Of a DNA stretch of 64,000 nt, positions 1-8,470 are shown in pieces. Within the stretch, counting starts at the first letter, position 1, and each line of letters opens with the position of its first letter. The stretch is from SZUA-36 sp963801195. GTDB taxonomy: Bacteria > Pseudomonadota > Gammaproteobacteria > Xanthomonadales > SZUA-36. The position numbers were made by a program, and so were the translations under genes. Under the pieces are notes generated by a model. It saw nothing but the letters and a program-made list of their open reading frames with translations, was not told the origin of the DNA and did not search any database. The DNA is taken from NCBI GenBank assembly GCA_963801195.1, contig CAWDDX010000007.1, positions 1,364,001 to 1,428,000 on the forward strand. Reading direction: 5' to 3'.

Positions 1-1
1 G

Positions 2-343
2 CTGGTTTCACCAAAACGCATCGAGCAGATACGTGCGCTCGATACGCCCATCGGGGTGGCGATCGTCGGCATGATGGAGTTTTTCAACCGCTTTGACAGT
101 AAAAAATACGGCAGTGACGGTGCGCCGCTGCACGATCCCTGCACCATCGCCTACCTGCTCAAACCCGAACTGTTCGAAGGCAAAATGTGTAACGTGGAAA
201 TTGAAACCGGTTCACCGTTGACCCGCGGTCACACCGCGGTAGATTTCTGGGGCGTCACCGGCAGGGTCCACAATGCAAACTGGCTTTACAAGGTGGATGC
301 CGATGGTTTCTTTGCCCTGTTGATCGAACGGCTTACAACATGA
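2..343 (+). CDS. Nucleoside hydrolase (IunH/Rih family), C-terminal part
   Basis: The reading frame is open from the first bases of the window, so only the C-terminal ~113 residues are present. The segment around LHDPCTIAYLL matches the conserved HDP-containing C-terminal motif of inosine-uridine preferring nucleoside hydrolases, in which this His lies in the active site. These enzymes split ribonucleosides into base and ribose in the cytoplasm. The last codons overlap the ribokinase start by 4 nt (ATGA), implying translational coupling. The pair makes sense together: the hydrolase releases ribose and the kinase phosphorylates it. Substrate preference cannot be judged from this fragment. Confidence 0.85.
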   Translation: MVSPKRIEQIRALDTPIGVAIVGMMEFFNRFDSKKYGSDGAPLHDPCTIAYLLKPELFEGKMCNVEIETGSPLTRGHTAVDFWGVTGRVHNANWLYKVDADGFFALLIERLTT

Positions 344-1188
344 ACCGGGCAGTTTCAATCGCGGTGATCGGCTCTATCAACCTGGACATCGTGGCCCGGG
401 TGACAGAATTTCCCAAACCGGGCGAAACCGTCACCAACGCGGTTTTGAGCCGTTTTCCCGGTGGAAAAGGCGCCAACCAGGCGCTCGCCGCGCACCGCCT
501 GGGCGCAAACGTCTACATGGTGGGCAGGGTCGGCAATGATTCGCTTGCAGAAGAAGCCTTGGGTAACCTGCGCCGGGAAGGCGTTAACCTCGACTACTGT
601 AAGTCGCTCGATAATCACGCCACCGGACTCGCGCTGATCGTCGTCAACACGGCGGGGGAAAACCAGATCGTGGTCGCGCCGGGCGCCAACGCGGCGTTTG
701 ATGCAGCGCACCTTGAGTTCCCAACCACCGATGCCTGTATCGCCCAACTCGAGGTACCTTTCGAGACCATTCTGAAAGCCGCCCGTGCATATGATAATTT
801 CTTTTGCCTGAACGCGGCGCCAGCCAAATCCGTACCCCATGAGCTTCTTGAACGTGTTGATTTACTGGTGGTCAATGAAATAGAAGCGCAAACACTGGGG
901 CCTGAGCTTGACCGCTTCGAGGGCCTGCTCGCCAGCACCTTTGGCGCGCGTGGTGCCATATTGAGCCGCAAAGGCCGGCAGATAGCCAGGGCATTGCCGC
1001 CAAAAGTGGACGTACTGGATACCACCGGCGCGGGCGACGCCTTTACCGCCGCCCTGACCGTCTCGCTGGTTAGTGGCCTGGAACCACAGGCGGCGCTGGA
1101 ACAGGCCTGCATCGCGGGGGCCCTGGCCACCACGAAGATGGGTGCGCAATCTTCTCCGACCTTGGTGGAAGTCCGGCAGTTACGGTAA
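340..1188 (+). CDS. rbsK: Ribokinase, PfkB family
   Basis: This 282-residue protein is a PfkB-family sugar kinase that converts ribose to ribose 5-phosphate with ATP. The N-terminal GSINLDIVAR and the following GGKGANQA segment are the family's first signature. The C-terminal DTTGAGDAF signature (about residues 227-235) carries the anion hole and the catalytic base, Asp233. It is slightly shorter than the ~309 residues of E. coli RbsK. It overlaps the nucleoside hydrolase gene by 4 nt, which supports a nucleoside salvage operon. A related PfkB sugar or nucleoside kinase remains possible, but neighbour and motifs favour ribokinase. Confidence 0.88.
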   Translation: MNRAVSIAVIGSINLDIVARVTEFPKPGETVTNAVLSRFPGGKGANQALAAHRLGANVYMVGRVGNDSLAEEALGNLRREGVNLDYCKSLDNHATGLALIVVNTAGENQIVVAPGANAAFDAAHLEFPTTDACIAQLEVPFETILKAARAYDNFFCLNAAPAKSVPHELLERVDLLVVNEIEAQTLGPELDRFEGLLASTFGARGAILSRKGRQIARALPPKVDVLDTTGAGDAFTAALTVSLVSGLEPQAALEQACIAGALATTKMGAQSSPTLVEVRQLR

Positions 1189-1251
1189 ATCCGATGACAG
1201 GGCATGAGGTTGTATTCACTACTGCCCCGCTGACTTGTAAGTGGGACAACA

Positions 1252-1265
1252 GCGGGTTTTCCCGC
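1252..1265 (+). terminator. Weak terminator-like hairpin after rbsK
   Basis: GCGGG-TTTT-CCCGC forms a short perfect stem about 65 nt after the ribokinase stop, followed by CATTTTC. The stem has only five pairs and the T-run is imperfect, so this is a weak candidate. Confidence 0.25.
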
Positions 1266-1299
1266 CATTTTCATGGGGCCACTCCATATCGTCATTGTA

Positions 1300-1313
1300 T
1301 TGATTTAGGTCAA
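1300..1313 (+). promoter_or_regulatory. FNR/Anr-like box upstream of the rquA-like gene
   Basis: TTGATTTAGGTCAA matches the FNR consensus TTGAT-N4-ATCAA with one mismatch. It lies 229 nt before the rquA-like ATG. If it works as a class II site centred at -41.5, transcription would start near 1348 and leave a leader of about 190 nt. A weaker two-mismatch site, TTCAAATAAATCAA, lies nearer at 1458-1471. Assignment rests on the motif and on the perfect box in the neighbouring ubi genes. Confidence 0.5.
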
Positions 1314-1541
1314 GTAAAACGGGTCTGATTCTGTTGTTACTGCCAGGCCAAACACGTAAAATTCAGCCATCGAACACACGGGTTTACTCGGCCCTCCTCA
1401 ACACAGACAAATGGATGTATACAGCTTGCCTTCCGCGGCATCATGACAAGCATATTTTTCAAATAAATCAATCACATTTCTGGCCGGCAAAACGCGCCTT
1501 CCTAAATTACATGATCGCCCTGACTACAGAAGTGACACGAC

Positions 1542-2348
1542 ATGAATGTACTACCTGATAACCTGATTGCTCCCATCACGATTTTTGTCGCAGTTCTGGC
1601 TTCGATCGGTTTGTTTTTTCTTGTCCTGACCAGGCTTTCCTTGATTTTTCAATCCCACAATACCAATTCAGACCCTGATACGGCCCATATTTACTGGATT
1701 TATAAGAGTCCGTTTTTTATCAGGTTAACCGACCGGATGTTCGTCGTCTCCAGCATATTGCTATTCCAATACAGCAAGCTGGTCAGCTGCGTGGTAAAGC
1801 GCTTGAACCCGTCATTGAAAGGCAAAAGGATATTGCAGATTTCCTGTGCTTTTGGAAACGTTTCAGAAAAAATTGCCGAAAGCTGTGCAAAACAGGACGC
1901 TGCGGAATTTGTCCTGACCGATATCATGCAAAGCGAGTTGGACAATGCCGAGAGAAAGCTGAAGAAATTTGGCGATCTTTGCAGCTACAGCAGACAAGAC
2001 GCCACAAACCTGGAGTTCGAAGACCAGTCATTTGATTACGTAGTGGCGTTTTTCCTGCCCCATGAACTGCCCCTGGATAAAAAAATCAAACACATCGCGG
2101 AAGCGAAAAGGGTCTTGAAGCCAGGCGGAAAAGTCGTTTTTGGTGAGTTCCACAAGCCAAGACTGAAGATACTGGAACTGCTCGGGCGTATCTATTTCAA
2201 AATTTTCGAGCCCTATGCGACTGAAATGTGGGACAGCTTTAATCTTGCCGAAGTGATTGAAGAAAATACGAACGATACCTACAGCATAGAAAAGGAGACT
2301 TTCTTTTTCGATAATTTCCAGGTACTGGCCGCCAAACGGCTGTCATAA
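1542..2348 (+). CDS. rquA: RquA-like rhodoquinone biosynthesis methyltransferase-fold protein
   Basis: The 268-residue protein has an N-terminal hydrophobic segment (about 8-36) and a class I SAM-methyltransferase fold. Its first motif (residues 97-108, ILQISCAFGNVS) lacks the usual GxGxG, as in RquA, where this motif is also altered. Further RquA-like features are the YW near residue 51, FFLPHELP (170-177), the RVLKPGGKVVFGEFHKP stretch (190-206), and FEPYATEMW (222-230). RquA is known to convert ubiquinone to rhodoquinone with SAM as amino donor. It sits beside ubiT/U/V/D, which make ubiquinone without oxygen. The start at 1542 has only a weak ribosome binding site. A UbiE-like methyltransferase of other function is the main alternative. 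Confidence 0.62.
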   Translation: MNVLPDNLIAPITIFVAVLASIGLFFLVLTRLSLIFQSHNTNSDPDTAHIYWIYKSPFFIRLTDRMFVVSSILLFQYSKLVSCVVKRLNPSLKGKRILQISCAFGNVSEKIAESCAKQDAAEFVLTDIMQSELDNAERKLKKFGDLCSYSRQDATNLEFEDQSFDYVVAFFLPHELPLDKKIKHIAEAKRVLKPGGKVVFGEFHKPRLKILELLGRIYFKIFEPYATEMWDSFNLAEVIEENTNDTYSIEKETFFFDNFQVLAAKRLS

Positions 2349-2413
2349 CCCAGGCGCAAGACTGAAGGAACCTCTGATCTATTCATGGACCCGAACCATG
2401 GCTTCAGAATCGA

Positions 2414-2908
2414 TCAGACTTTCCGTAACTTCTGCAGTTTTTCAATGACCCGGCTGATACCTTGAAGTAGCCTGCGCAACGGCAGGGGCAAATCGTCCCA
2501 GTCCATGCTGTCCATGGTGTTCTTGATTCCCAGTCCGAGCTCGGTATCCCCTTCGATGCGGATGCGGCGTTGAAAGAACAGCGTATCCGGATCGGCCCGA
2601 CGCGCGGCAAGCAACAGGAAATCCGTGCTTTCGCCGCTGATACATACATCATCTTTCAATGTGCGCTCCAGCGGTGTAAACCTCTCTCTGCCCACGCATA
2701 TCAGCCAGTCGATGCAAAGATCGGTTACCTTTATCCTGACCCGGGCGTTTTCCAGGAACTCCAGTTCACCGTGTTTAAGGGGTTCGCGGAACGCCTGGTT
2801 CAAAACCAGGGACAGCACCCGCTTTTGAACCGGATAGGGAATATAGCGACCGGGAATGCCAATGGCACTGCGGGCGATGGGGCGGACGAATTCGGGAATT
2901 GACAACAT
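2414..2908 (-). CDS. ubiT: UbiT, SCP2-domain accessory factor for anaerobic ubiquinone synthesis
   Basis: The 164-residue protein matches the YhbT/UbiT family, a lipid-binding SCP2 fold spanning roughly residues 40-140 behind a short N-terminal segment (FVRPIARSA). In E. coli UbiT works with UbiU and UbiV in O2-independent ubiquinone synthesis, probably binding prenylated intermediates. The gene is divergent from ubiU exactly as yhbT is from yhbUV in E. coli, which strongly supports the call. Its start is 53 nt from a perfect FNR box. It is convergent with the rquA-like gene. Confidence 0.88.
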   Translation of the reverse strand: MLSIPEFVRPIARSAIGIPGRYIPYPVQKRVLSLVLNQAFREPLKHGELEFLENARVRIKVTDLCIDWLICVGRERFTPLERTLKDDVCISGESTDFLLLAARRADPDTLFFQRRIRIEGDTELGLGIKNTMDSMDWDDLPLPLRRLLQGISRVIEKLQKLRKV

Positions 2909-2961
2909 GGTGTGACCCGCTTAGGTTTTGCAACAGTATATTTGCCGTTTACCGCGATGTG

Positions 2962-2975
2962 TTGATGCAGATCAA
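2962..2975. promoter_or_regulatory. Perfect FNR/Anr box between ubiT and ubiU
   Basis: TTGATGCAGATCAA matches the FNR consensus TTGAT-N4-ATCAA at every specified base. It lies in the 125-nt intergenic region of the divergent ubiT and ubiU genes, 53 nt from the ubiT start and 58 nt from the ubiU start, so one site could serve both. In E. coli the ubiUV genes are known to be under Fnr control, which fits. Confidence 0.8.
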
Positions 2976-3033
2976 TGTGTGAACGGATTCTGTATCTAGA
3001 ATGTGTTGCCAGAAAGCGCAATCTGGATGATAC

Positions 3034-4029
3034 ATGGAACTGGTCTGTCCGGCGGGTAACCTGCCGTCTTTAAAAGCCGCCGTGGACAACGGCGCGGATG
3101 CCGTATACGTGGGCTTCAAGGACGATACGAACGCGCGGCATTTTGCCGGCCTTAACTTCACCGGCCGTACTTTCGAGAAGGCCGTGCGCTATGCGCAGGA
3201 CAAGGGCCGGAAAGTCTACGTCGCGATCAATACCTTCCCCCAGCCCAAAGGCTTCGACCGCTGGAAAGCCGCGGTCGACCAGGCTGCGTCTTATGGTGTC
3301 GACGCGCTGATCATGGCCGATATCGGGGTGCTCGATTACGCCAGTTCGAGATGGCCTGATCTGCGTCTGCACCTGTCCGTACAGGCCTCTGTGACAAGTG
3401 CTGCGGGCATCCGCTTCTATCACGAAAATTTTGGCATCCAGCGCGTGGTGTTACCGCGTGTGTTATCGGTCAGCCAGGTCGCCCATGTCATCTCGGAATC
3501 CCCCGTCCCCGTCGAGGTTTTTGGTTTTGGCAGCCTGTGCGTCATGGTCGAGGGCCGCTGCCTGTTGTCCAGTTACGCGACCGGCAGGTCGCCAAATACC
3601 TACGGCGCCTGTTCACCGGCATCACACGTCCGCTGGGAAGAAACCGGCGACGGTACCAACACGCGTCTGAACGGTGTCCTGATCGACCACTACGGTGAAG
3701 GCGAAAAAGCCGGTTACCCGACCTTGTGCAAGGGACGCTTCCAGGTTGGTTCGCATACCTTTTATGCGCTGGAAGAACCGACCAGTCTGAACACCTTGTC
3801 TATTTTGCCCGAACTCAGAAAGATCGGTGTCAGCGCCGTCAAGGTTGAAGGCCGCCAGCGCAGTCCTGCATACGTCGCACAGGTGACCGCCGTCATGCGC
3901 GCAGCCATCGATCAATGCATGCTCAATCCGGACACCTACCAAACCAAGGACCAGTGGATGCGGGAACTGGCGGATGTCTCGGAAGGCTCCCAAACCACCC
4001 TTGGCGCCTATCACCGGCCCTGGCAGTAG
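3034..4029 (+). CDS. ubiU: UbiU, U32-family Fe-S protein for O2-independent ubiquinone hydroxylation
   Basis: This 331-residue member of the U32 peptidase family opens with MELVCPAGNLPSLKAAVDNG, typical of YhbU. Cysteines at positions 169, 176, 193 and 232 are at the same numbers as the four 4Fe-4S ligands of E. coli UbiU. UbiU and UbiV form a heterodimer that hydroxylates the quinone ring without O2. The gene is 11 nt upstream of ubiV and divergent from ubiT, with an FNR box in between. No alternative function fits the cysteine spacing and context better. Confidence 0.92.
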   Translation: MELVCPAGNLPSLKAAVDNGADAVYVGFKDDTNARHFAGLNFTGRTFEKAVRYAQDKGRKVYVAINTFPQPKGFDRWKAAVDQAASYGVDALIMADIGVLDYASSRWPDLRLHLSVQASVTSAAGIRFYHENFGIQRVVLPRVLSVSQVAHVISESPVPVEVFGFGSLCVMVEGRCLLSSYATGRSPNTYGACSPASHVRWEETGDGTNTRLNGVLIDHYGEGEKAGYPTLCKGRFQVGSHTFYALEEPTSLNTLSILPELRKIGVSAVKVEGRQRSPAYVAQVTAVMRAAIDQCMLNPDTYQTKDQWMRELADVSEGSQTTLGAYHRPWQ

Positions 4030-4040
4030 CTGAAAAGATG

Positions 4041-4958
4041 ATGAAATTATCCATTGGACCCATCACCTATTTCTGGGAACGCCAGCAGGTTCTGGATTTC
4101 TATCGGCAGGCGGCAGACAGCGCCGCCGAAATCGTCTACCTCGGCGAGGTCATTTGTTCCAAACGCCGGCTTGTAAAGCGCGAGGACTGGATCGCAATCG
4201 GCAGAGAACTCGCTCAAAGCGGCAAGGAAGTGATCCTGTCATCTCTGACCCTTCTGGAAGCTGCCTCCGAAATCGGCAGCCTGAAAAAACTGTGCGATAA
4301 CGGAAACTTCATGGTCGAAGCCAACGATATTTCGGCAGTACAGTTACTGAGCGAGGCCGGTCGCAAATTCGTGACCGGCCCAAGTGTGAACATCTACAAC
4401 TCACGCACCCTGGCGCTGCTGGCGAACAAGGGTCTGAAACGCTGGGTGCTGCCGGTTGAACTGGGTCTCGATACGCTGAGGGACCTGCAGGCTGAACGTC
4501 CTGGAGGAGTGGAAACGGAAGTCTTTGCACTGGGCCGTTTGCCACTGGCGTACTCGGCCCGCTGCTATACCGCGCGTTCCCACAACCTGCCAAAGGACGA
4601 CTGCCGGTTCAAGTGCCTCGAGTACCCGGACGGCAGTTTGCTGAAGACCAGGGAGGGACAGGCGTTCCTGGTGCTCAATGGTATTCAGACCCAGTCGGCG
4701 CTGACCCACCAGGTGCTGGATCAGCTGCCCCAGTTGCAGATGCTGGGCGTGGATGTCCTGCGTATAAGCCCGCAGCACAGCCATACGATGGAAATTATCG
4801 ATGTTTTTGACGCTGTCCTAAAAGGTTCCGATCCGCAACCGCTGCTCGCTGAACTGTTCGGTTATCTGCCGATCGGTGCATGTAACGGCTACCTCGTCGG
4901 GCAGGCGGGCATGTATTCCGATCCTGGTGTGTTTCATGAAAATCAGCAAGTTTCTTGA
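4041..4958 (+). CDS. ubiV: UbiV, partner of UbiU
   Basis: The open frame extends further upstream, but the ATG at 4041 gives MKLSIGPITYFW, matching the E. coli UbiV N-terminus, and puts the first Fe-S cysteine at residue 39 as in E. coli. The ATG at 4038 is an equally close alternative. Three further cysteines occur in SARCYTARS and PKDDCRFKC, the expected remaining 4Fe-4S ligands. The product is 305 residues. It works with UbiU in O2-independent ring hydroxylation. The gene ends 23 nt inside ubiD, so translation is probably coupled. Confidence 0.92.
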   Translation: MKLSIGPITYFWERQQVLDFYRQAADSAAEIVYLGEVICSKRRLVKREDWIAIGRELAQSGKEVILSSLTLLEAASEIGSLKKLCDNGNFMVEANDISAVQLLSEAGRKFVTGPSVNIYNSRTLALLANKGLKRWVLPVELGLDTLRDLQAERPGGVETEVFALGRLPLAYSARCYTARSHNLPKDDCRFKCLEYPDGSLLKTREGQAFLVLNGIQTQSALTHQVLDQLPQLQMLGVDVLRISPQHSHTMEIIDVFDAVLKGSDPQPLLAELFGYLPIGACNGYLVGQAGMYSDPGVFHENQQVS

Positions 4959-6450
4959 TCACCACCACCGACAGGTGAACCGCAGGGCCTGGGCAGACCT
5001 GCGTCAGTTCACTGCCGCGCTGCAGGAAACCGGGCAACTGATAAAGGTATCCCAGGCGGTATCTCCGAACCTCCAGATCACCGCCCTGAGCCACCGCAGC
5101 CTGGTCAACAACGGCCCTGCCCTGTTTTTCGAAAACCCGCAGGGCTTCGATATGCCGGTGCTGGCCAACCTGTTTGGAAACGAGGCGCGTGTGTTGGCCG
5201 CACTGGAGTTGGAAAACCGACGGGACCTGACTCAATTGGGTCATGACCTGGCTTTTTTGAGGAACCCACATTTGCCTGAAAACCGACAGGCCGCACTGGA
5301 TGCCGTTCCCGGCTTCGCACGCCTTGCGCACGTAACACCCCGACTGATGGTCAAGGCGCCCTGGCAGGAACAGATCAGCGAAGGGCCCGACGTCGATCTC
5401 GAAACACTGCCCATATCGACCTGTTGGCCAGACGATGCCGGCCGCTTGATCACATGGGGTATGGTGATCACCCGCGGCCCGAACAAACCCCGGGTCAACC
5501 TCGCCATCTACCGCCAGCAGTTGATCGGTAAAAACAAGCTGATCATGCGCTGGTTGCCGCACCGCGGCGGCGCGCAGGACCTGCGCGAATTCCAGCAAAC
5601 CAATCCCGGTAAACCGTTTCCGGTGTCCGTGGTCATCGGTGCCGATCCGGCCACCTTGCTGGCCGCAGTCACACCCATACCGGACACCCTTTCCGAGTAC
5701 CAGTTCGCCGGTCTGTTACGCGGACGCAGGAGCCGGATTGTGACCTCCACCCAAACCGGTCTGCCCATTCCACACGGAGCCGAAATCGTTCTGGAAGGCC
5801 TGATCCATCCCGGTGAAATGGCCATGGAAGGACCGTTTGCAGATCATACCGGGTATTACAACTCGCGCGCGGAATTCCCCGTATTCACCGTGGAGCGGAT
5901 TAGCCGGCGCAATGACCCGGTTTACCTGACCACCTATATGGGCAAACCCGGCGAGGATGAGCCATCTGTCATGGCCGCTGCCCTCAACGAAATGTTCATC
6001 CCGCTATTACAGGAACAATTTCCCGAAATTGTCGATTTCTACCTGCCCCCGGAAGCCTGTTCTTACCGCATGGCCATTGTCAGCATTCGCAAGCAGTACC
6101 CCGGCCATGCGCGCAGGATCATGTTCGGGATCTGGTCCTGGCTTCGTCAGTTCACCTACACCAAGACCGTCATCGTGACCGATGACGACATCGATATACG
6201 TAACTGGAAGGAAGTGGTCTGGGCCATCTCAACACGTTCCGACCCGGTCCGTGATACCATCCTGGTCGAGAATACACCGATCGATTACCTCGATTTCGCC
6301 AGCCCGAAGCCGGGCCTGGGTGGTAAAATGGGTATCGATGCGACCCACAAGACCGGTTCGGAAACCAACCGTGACTGGGGCAGGGTCGTCACACTAGACC
6401 GCGTCACCAAAGAGCAGATCGACGTTCTTGCGCAGGATCTGGGCATCTGA
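4936..6450 (+). CDS. ubiD: UbiD, prenylated-FMN-dependent 4-hydroxy-3-polyprenylbenzoate decarboxylase
   Basis: The 504-residue product aligns along its length with E. coli UbiD from memory: PALFFENPQGF, ITWGMVITRGPNKPRVNL, YRQQLIGKNKLIMRWL, EIVLEGLIHPGE, DHTGYYN, and NTPIDYLDFASP near the C-terminus. It removes the carboxylate of the ubiquinone precursor using a cofactor supplied by UbiX, which is not in the window. An in-frame ATG at 4936 is used because it begins just before the conserved domain. The 23-nt overlap with ubiV ties it to the O2-independent operon; in E. coli ubiD lies elsewhere. Confidence 0.93.
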   Translation: MKISKFLDHHHRQVNRRAWADLRQFTAALQETGQLIKVSQAVSPNLQITALSHRSLVNNGPALFFENPQGFDMPVLANLFGNEARVLAALELENRRDLTQLGHDLAFLRNPHLPENRQAALDAVPGFARLAHVTPRLMVKAPWQEQISEGPDVDLETLPISTCWPDDAGRLITWGMVITRGPNKPRVNLAIYRQQLIGKNKLIMRWLPHRGGAQDLREFQQTNPGKPFPVSVVIGADPATLLAAVTPIPDTLSEYQFAGLLRGRRSRIVTSTQTGLPIPHGAEIVLEGLIHPGEMAMEGPFADHTGYYNSRAEFPVFTVERISRRNDPVYLTTYMGKPGEDEPSVMAAALNEMFIPLLQEQFPEIVDFYLPPEACSYRMAIVSIRKQYPGHARRIMFGIWSWLRQFTYTKTVIVTDDDIDIRNWKEVVWAISTRSDPVRDTILVENTPIDYLDFASPKPGLGGKMGIDATHKTGSETNRDWGRVVTLDRVTKEQIDVLAQDLGI

Positions 6451-6827
6451 AAATCCTGTTAAAACTGACAGGTGCGCCCCCAAATGAATAGGAACATACT
6501 TTTTGCATGAACGGACGAAAGGGATTTTCGAGTCGTTGGCAGGTTATTTCTGCCACAAATCCGGACAGGATGTCAGGATCGGCTGCACCATGCGAGCAAG
6601 ACCGCGTATTAAAGCCGATCCTAATTCTGACCACCCTGCTGTTCCTCCTCATAGCACCAGCACCTGACTCACGGGATTTTGCTGACATCACCGCAAATTT
6701 TCTCATAGTGAAAGACAACTCGGGTCTGATGGCCTCCGAAACACCTGCGAAACACATCCAAGAAAAGCTACCAGCCCGCTAACCCGGACATTGCACCAGT
6801 CGGACCCGGCTCTCTTTCCAAACCTTT
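6451..6827. other. Intergenic region without a supported gene
   Basis: This 377-nt gap separates convergent ubiD and pyk. A 91-codon open frame at 6507-6782 has a hydrophobic stretch but no recognisable family and no ribosome binding site. No clear terminator was found. Confidence 0.5.
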
Positions 6828-8249
6828 TCAGAATTCATGTACCTTCATGATGTTGGTCGCGCCTGGCATCAGCGTGGTGCCAAAAATGACCACGGCGAGA
6901 TCGCCTTTTTCAACAATGCCAAGATGTCTGAGTATTCCCAGGCCGTCATCCAGCATTTTCTCGAGGCTTTCATAATGTATCGACAAAATCGGCGTGATCC
7001 CCCACGGCAAAGCCAACTGGCGGTAAACCTCTATTGAAGGTGTAAAGGCAAGGATCGGGCAGTTGGGCCGGAAATGGCTGACCAGCCTTGCAGTGGAACC
7101 CGACTCGGTGAAGGTGATCAGATAACGGGCATCCAGTTCATCCGCCGCCTGGCAGGCCGCCTTGACGACGGCCCGGGACGTCGAGTGCCGGTCCAGTAGT
7201 GACATGCCTGCTGGCCATCGCCAGGGCAACTTCGCGTTTTTCGATTCGGTGTGAGTCGCGATGCGCGCCATGGTGGCGACCGTTTCAACAGCGTGTTCCC
7301 CGACCGCGGTCTCCGCCGACAGCATGACGGCATCCGAGCCGTCCAGTATCGCATTGGCCACGTCGGAGGCTTCGGCCCGCGTGGGCCGGGGGTTGTGTAT
7401 CATGGATTCCAGCATCTGCGTCGCCGTAATGACCACCAGGCCGCGGCGGTAGGCCTCAAAAATGATCTTTTTCTGATACATTGGCACCTGTTCCGCCGGC
7501 AGTTCGACACCCAGGTCACCACGCGCAACCATGACCCCGTCCGCCACCGCGAGTATGCTTTCAAGGTTTTGGATCGCCTCCGGCTTTTCTATCTTGGCAA
7601 TTACCGGCATGTCCGCCCTGCCATGGTCGGCCAGGAACGTTTTCAGTTCCATCACGTCCGCGGCGGTCCTGACAAACGACAGGGCCATAAAATCGACGCC
7701 GATCTCGATACCGTGCAGGGCGTCGGACTTGTCTTTTTCCGTAAGGGCGGACACGGATAATGTCGTACCGGGAAGATTGATTCCCTTGTTTGATTTCAGT
7801 CGGCCGCCATTGATGACCCGGGTGATCACGTCGTTGCCTTCGACTGATTCCACCTCGATTTCGATGAGTCCGTCATCCAGCAGGATGCTCTCGCCGATTT
7901 TCACATCAACGGGAAGGTTCTGATAGCTTGTCGAAACCCGCTCAGCATTGCCTTCAACGGCATCGGCGGTCAATAAGAAACGGGCACCCGCCTCTAGCAT
8001 GACACCATCCGTTCCGGCGATACGCCCGGTTCGGATCTTGGGACCGGACAAGTCTTGCAGACAGGCCACCGCCATCCCCAGTTTTCTCGCCACCTCGTGC
8101 ACATTCTCCAGACGCTGGCGATGTTCTTCATGGGTGCCGTGGGAGTAATTGAGACGTGTGACATTGACACCGGCATCGATCAGTGCGGCAAGGGTCTCAG
8201 GATCCGAAGAGGCCGGGCCCAGCGTGGCAACGATGCTTGTTCGGCGCAT
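6828..8249 (-). CDS. pyk: Pyruvate kinase
   Basis: The 473-residue protein starts with RRTSIVATLGPAS, the conserved beginning of pyruvate kinases. It has the catalytic lysine motif MPVIAKIEKPEAI and DGVMVARGDLGVELP. It converts phosphoenolpyruvate and ADP to pyruvate and ATP in the last step of glycolysis. The length is typical of bacterial enzymes. It is divergent from the SDR gene with a 221-nt gap. Which isozyme (PykA or PykF type) cannot be settled by eye. Confidence 0.96.
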   Translation of the reverse strand: MRRTSIVATLGPASSDPETLAALIDAGVNVTRLNYSHGTHEEHRQRLENVHEVARKLGMAVACLQDLSGPKIRTGRIAGTDGVMLEAGARFLLTADAVEGNAERVSTSYQNLPVDVKIGESILLDDGLIEIEVESVEGNDVITRVINGGRLKSNKGINLPGTTLSVSALTEKDKSDALHGIEIGVDFMALSFVRTAADVMELKTFLADHGRADMPVIAKIEKPEAIQNLESILAVADGVMVARGDLGVELPAEQVPMYQKKIIFEAYRRGLVVITATQMLESMIHNPRPTRAEASDVANAILDGSDAVMLSAETAVGEHAVETVATMARIATHTESKNAKLPWRWPAGMSLLDRHSTSRAVVKAACQAADELDARYLITFTESGSTARLVSHFRPNCPILAFTPSIEVYRQLALPWGITPILSIHYESLEKMLDDGLGILRHLGIVEKGDLAVVIFGTTLMPGATNIMKVHEF

Positions 8250-8470
8250 ATGGTTTTCAACTCCCAGGTTGGAGAATTATTAGCGTATCACAGTTTGACG
8301 CGGTCACGACCGGCACGGTTTCCGATGGGGTATCAAGCGCGATTTGCCGCTGCAATGCAACGGCTATTTGCGCAATGAATTTGCAGTACACTTGAAGACA
8401 GAATCCGGTTCCGGATTCGCACATATCAGCATGGTTAACAATGGCCGCAAAAAACTAAGAGGATGCCCCG

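Noticed and set aside
615..1295. Long minus-strand ORF opposite ribokinase
   Set aside because: A shadow of rbsK codon structure; its translation has no protein-like pattern.
1334..1558. 74-codon ORF upstream of the rquA-like gene
   Set aside because: No ribosome binding site, no family, overlaps the next start, and occupies the probable leader region.
6507..6782. 91-codon ORF between ubiD and pyk
   Set aside because: Has one hydrophobic stretch but no start signal or recognisable similarity; composition looks like chance.
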